Below are positions 63,669 to 64,000 of a stretch of 64,000 nucleotides of DNA, piece after piece. The notes beneath the pieces were generated by a model. The model was not told the DNA's origin and ran no database searches. It saw only the letters and a program-made list of their open reading frames with translations. The DNA comes from Alteromonas sp. KUL106 (GTDB lineage Bacteria > Pseudomonadota > Gammaproteobacteria > Enterobacterales > Alteromonadaceae): contig NZ_BLIG01000058.1 of NCBI RefSeq assembly GCF_009811415.1, positions 1 through 64,000 of the forward strand, read 5' to 3'. Numbering within the stretch: the stretch's first letter is position 1; the number at the start of each line of letters is the position of its first letter. A program made the position numbers and the translations under genes.

Positions 63669-64000
63669 ATGGCATGGGAGCATCTCCATGACAAAGTAAA
63701 GCACCATTTAGAGAGTATTTATGCCGATGTTGAGCTAGATGTTTCTTATGAGACGCTAGCCACTCAGCTATTAAATACAATAGGTATTCAACAGCAAACT
63801 GACATTGCGTCACCTCAATCACATCACAACTACTGGGATGAAGAAGATATTGTCATGATTACTTATGGCGATAGCATTATTGATGTGGATGAGCGTCCCC
63901 TTGTCACGCTAAATAAGTTTTTGCATCGTTATTGTAAGAACACAATCAATAATGTGCATATTCTTCCTTTCTTTCCGTACAGCTCGGATGACGGGTTTTC
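63669..64000 (+). CDS. Glucosylglycerate phosphorylase-like GH13 enzyme, 5' part
   Basis: Open to the window end, so only the first 110 residues are seen. ITYGDSIIDVDERPLVTLNKF near residue 67 and HILPFFPYSSDDGF at the end are typical of the sucrose phosphorylase group of GH13 (subfamily 18). Beside GpgS, its phosphatase and a glycerate kinase, the likely activity is reversible phosphorolysis of glucosylglycerate to glucose 1-phosphate and glycerate, rather than of sucrose. GGAG lies inside the gpgS end, 7 bases before the ATG. Specificity is inferred from context. Confidence 0.75.
   Translation, partial: MAWEHLHDKVKHHLESIYADVELDVSYETLATQLLNTIGIQQQTDIASPQSHHNYWDEEDIVMITYGDSIIDVDERPLVTLNKFLHRYCKNTINNVHILPFFPYSSDDGF

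Overview
The window looks like the chromosome of a marine gammaproteobacterium of the order Alteromonadales, most likely Alteromonas or a close relative. This rests on protein similarity recalled from memory (RpsA, GyrA, FadE, NrdA), on gene orders typical of Gammaproteobacteria (yccA-tusDCB-tusE, cmk-rpsA-ihfB, lapAB-pyrF, lrp/ftsK-lolA-rarA-crcB-serS, purMN beside hda), and on a glucosylglycerate compatible-solute operon. Most of the window is conserved core genome. I see no rRNA, tRNA, CRISPR array, prophage or transposase gene.

Layout. 1-2.4 kb: yccA and the tRNA 2-thiolation relay genes tusDCB-tusE. 2.5-3.4 kb: a complete 266-bp repeat element and a host-attachment-family gene. 3.4-11 kb (minus strand): yedK, serS, crcB, rarA, lolA, ftsK, with a LexA-box match upstream of ftsK. 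11.2-13.1 kb: divergent lrp and alanine dehydrogenase. 13.2-23.5 kb (minus): pyrF, lapB, lapA, a large PilZ protein, ihfB, rpsA, cmk, aroA, serC. 23.6-27.3 kb: gyrA and ubiG. 27.3-31.7 kb: nrdA, nrdB and the maintenance ferredoxin yfaE, preceded by a 545-bp leader holding two NrdR-box matches. 31.8-38.4 kb: an accessory stretch with a short-chain dehydrogenase, DUF2164, a decayed secreted-protein gene, an Old Yellow Enzyme, a dual GGDEF/EAL protein and a DMT transporter. 38.7-42.6 kb: purC-bamC-dapA facing gcvR-bcp. 42.7-49.9 kb: an AI-2E/PerM exporter, bepA with a duplicated 5' end, a TlpA-like thioredoxin, arsC-wrbA-DUF2069, and a lipoprotein with a zinc-protease motif. 50-54.8 kb: hda-DUF2066 divergent from purM-purN-DUF3108. 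55.1-57.7 kb: fadE behind a FadR-like operator. 58-60.7 kb: a NarL-type response regulator and cmoA-cmoB. 60.7-64 kb: an operon for glucosylglycerate synthesis and probable recycling, cut by the window end.

The most unusual material is non-coding. A dispersed, transposase-less element occurs four times (one complete, three partial) with 32-bp terminal inverted repeats and two internal hairpin modules. One module lies inverted in one copy relative to its flanks, and every copy lies within about 70 bp of an intrinsic terminator. The ribosome-binding site, start codon and signal-peptide coding region of bepA are duplicated in tandem, so a 17-codon minigene precedes the real gene. An inverted repeat covers the ribosome-binding site of the first gene of the glucosylglycerate operon.

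All calls come from reading the sequence and translations only. No database search or structure prediction was run.
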